Origin: Puniceicoccales bacterium
Lineage (GTDB): Bacteria; Verrucomicrobiota; Verrucomicrobiia; Opitutales; LL51
Reading direction: 5' to 3'
DNA length: 18,743 nucleotides
Assembly (NCBI GenBank): GCA_031290315.1
Contig: JAITNS010000061.1
Span: 1-18,743 of the forward strand
Position 1 is the first letter of the stretch. The number at the start of each line of letters is the position of its first letter. The notes beneath the pieces are model-generated. The model had not been told where the DNA came from, ran no database searches, and saw only the letters and a program-made list of their open reading frames with translations. Positions 18,039 to 18,743 of this stretch are shown in pieces. Both the position numbers and the translations under genes were made by a program.

Positions 18039-18071
18039 AATATTAAAAATAAAAAGGATCTTCTCTCTGGG

Positions 18072-18581
18072 ATGATGAGTTTTTTTTTGAGACATTTTTA
18101 TTATTTATTTATGATACAAAAATACCGATTAGAAAATCATGATCAGGCCCAAGCATAACAATCGTTGGGAGAAATAATTACTTAAAAACAAATTGATTCT
18201 TTAAGGCCAAGTTTCAAGGAGAAGGCTATTCAAAGTATTAAGCGGTGTGGAGAACGATGCTTCTCCACATTAAGAGCTTTAGCCAGATTTATTGGAGGCT
18301 TCGTAAGTTTCCTAATCAATCTTATTAATGGAATCTTTGTCCCTATTCGCGTGGGGATTTTGAAAATATATATAAATAGTCTTTCCAATGAAAAAGTATC
18401 TTATAAGGATCTGCTAGGGAAATAGTATTAATTACTTGCAAGGGAAATTGTATCTAGTTTAACTTGGGGCATTGCAGGTTTGGAAACAGCAGGACAATTA
18501 TTGAATGCTCAAAAAAAGCCTGAGGCTATTAATAAAGTACAAGAAAAATGTATGCGACATACGAATCGCGGCACAAGTTGA
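18072..18581 (+). pseudogene. Unrecognised decayed gene with four in-frame TAA/TAG codons
   Basis: One frame from tandem ATGs at 18072 and 18075 (another ATG at 18111) to the TGA at 18579-18581 reads as protein-like sequence over 169 codons, but is broken by TAA 18156, TAA 18183, TAG 18423 and TAA 18429. The longest open pieces are 18186-18422 (79 codons; contains a hydrophobic stretch near FIGGFVSFLINLINGIFVP) and 18432-18578 (49 codons; includes EIVSSLTWGIAGLETAGQLL). There is no sign of frameshifts, and all four stops are one C-to-T change from Gln codons. I do not recognise the family. The simplest reading is a recently decaying gene; readthrough or an alternative code is not excluded. 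It occupies the place where oppC would be expected but does not resemble OppC. Confidence 0.5.
18246..18269. repeat. Nine-pair inverted repeat inside the decayed gene
   Basis: TGTGGAGAA (18246-18254) and TTCTCCACA (18261-18269) are perfect reverse complements around the loop CGATGC. No T-run follows, so it is not an evident terminator. Confidence 0.55.
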
Positions 18582-18743
18582 ATAGGTGATGGGGAATGTT
18601 TGGAACTTTTTTAATTTTTTTTACCCAAAAATTGCTAAATGAAAAAGTCGAAATCGTTTGGATTTTGATTTAATCCGTTTTACTTTTAACTTGCAGAAAT
18701 TATTCGAATTTCATACTCACTCCCAAAAGTCTAAAAAGTATGT
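18582..18743 (+). other. Intergenic or decayed tail with short protein-like fragments
   Basis: No intact gene is visible. A frame from ATG 18589 (MGNVWNFFNFFYPKIAK) meets TGA at 18640 and then stays open to the window edge (KSRNRLDFDLIRFTFNLQ and onward). It may be a further broken gene or chance. The window ends within it. Confidence 0.25.

Noticed and set aside
18039..18071. Intrinsic terminator for oppB before the T-run at 18081
   Set aside because: No stable stem precedes the run of T's.
18072..18581. Genome-wide reassignment of TAA/TAG
   Set aside because: The well-identified genes tsaE, DUF502, holA, lpxK, rplU, fabH and hldD end at TAA or TAG at the expected protein lengths.

Overview
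The window comes from a moderately AT-rich, Gram-negative (LPS-bearing) bacterial chromosome that is densely packed with housekeeping genes. It encodes lipid A kinase LpxK, an MsbA-type flippase, heptose epimerase HldD, an LptE-like lipoprotein, a BamD-like TPR protein and a SurA-like periplasmic chaperone, so the cell has a two-membrane envelope with heptose-containing LPS. Gene content and some protein architectures (LpxK with a long N-terminal extension, a BamD-like protein with a C-terminal tail, the order DUF502-holA-lpxK-rplU-rpmA-fabH) suggest the PVC/Verrucomicrobiota side of the tree. That placement is inference and has not been tested. The genetic code looks standard: the clear genes end with TAA, TAG and TGA.

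Region 1 (1-5140, + strand): the 3' part of tsaE, a DUF502 inner-membrane protein, holA, lpxK, rplU, rpmA and fabH, covering tRNA modification, replication, lipid A, ribosome and fatty-acid initiation. Region 2 (5186-8373, +): a BamD-like TPR protein whose signal peptide and mature domain lie in different frames joined at an A8 tract, then lptE, rpe and prmA, tightly packed with short overlaps. Region 3 (8428-14175, +): an orphan family-3 solute-binding protein, msbA and hldD (ATGA overlap), and ligA.

Region 4 (14176-14503): the 325-base gap between convergent ligA and rlmD is almost entirely palindromes. It holds two diverged tandem copies of a four-hairpin composite unit with compensating base changes in the stems, plus a ninth hairpin over the rlmD stop codon. 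This is the most unusual structure in the window. Region 5 (14501-16081, - strand): rlmD-type rRNA methyltransferase and a HIT-family hydrolase. Region 6 (16082-18038, +): a divergent intergenic region with a strong terminator-like hairpin, a SurA-like chaperone and an OppB-type permease. Region 7 (18039-18743): no intact gene. One frame remains protein-like over about 169 codons but has four in-frame stops, all TAA or TAG, and looks like a decaying gene. The usual oppC partner is absent here.

No rRNA, tRNA, CRISPR array, transposase or phage gene was seen. The candidates for something undescribed are the tandem palindromic element at 14177-14503, the poly-A frame junction in the BamD-like gene, and the TAA/TAG-interrupted relic at the 3' end.
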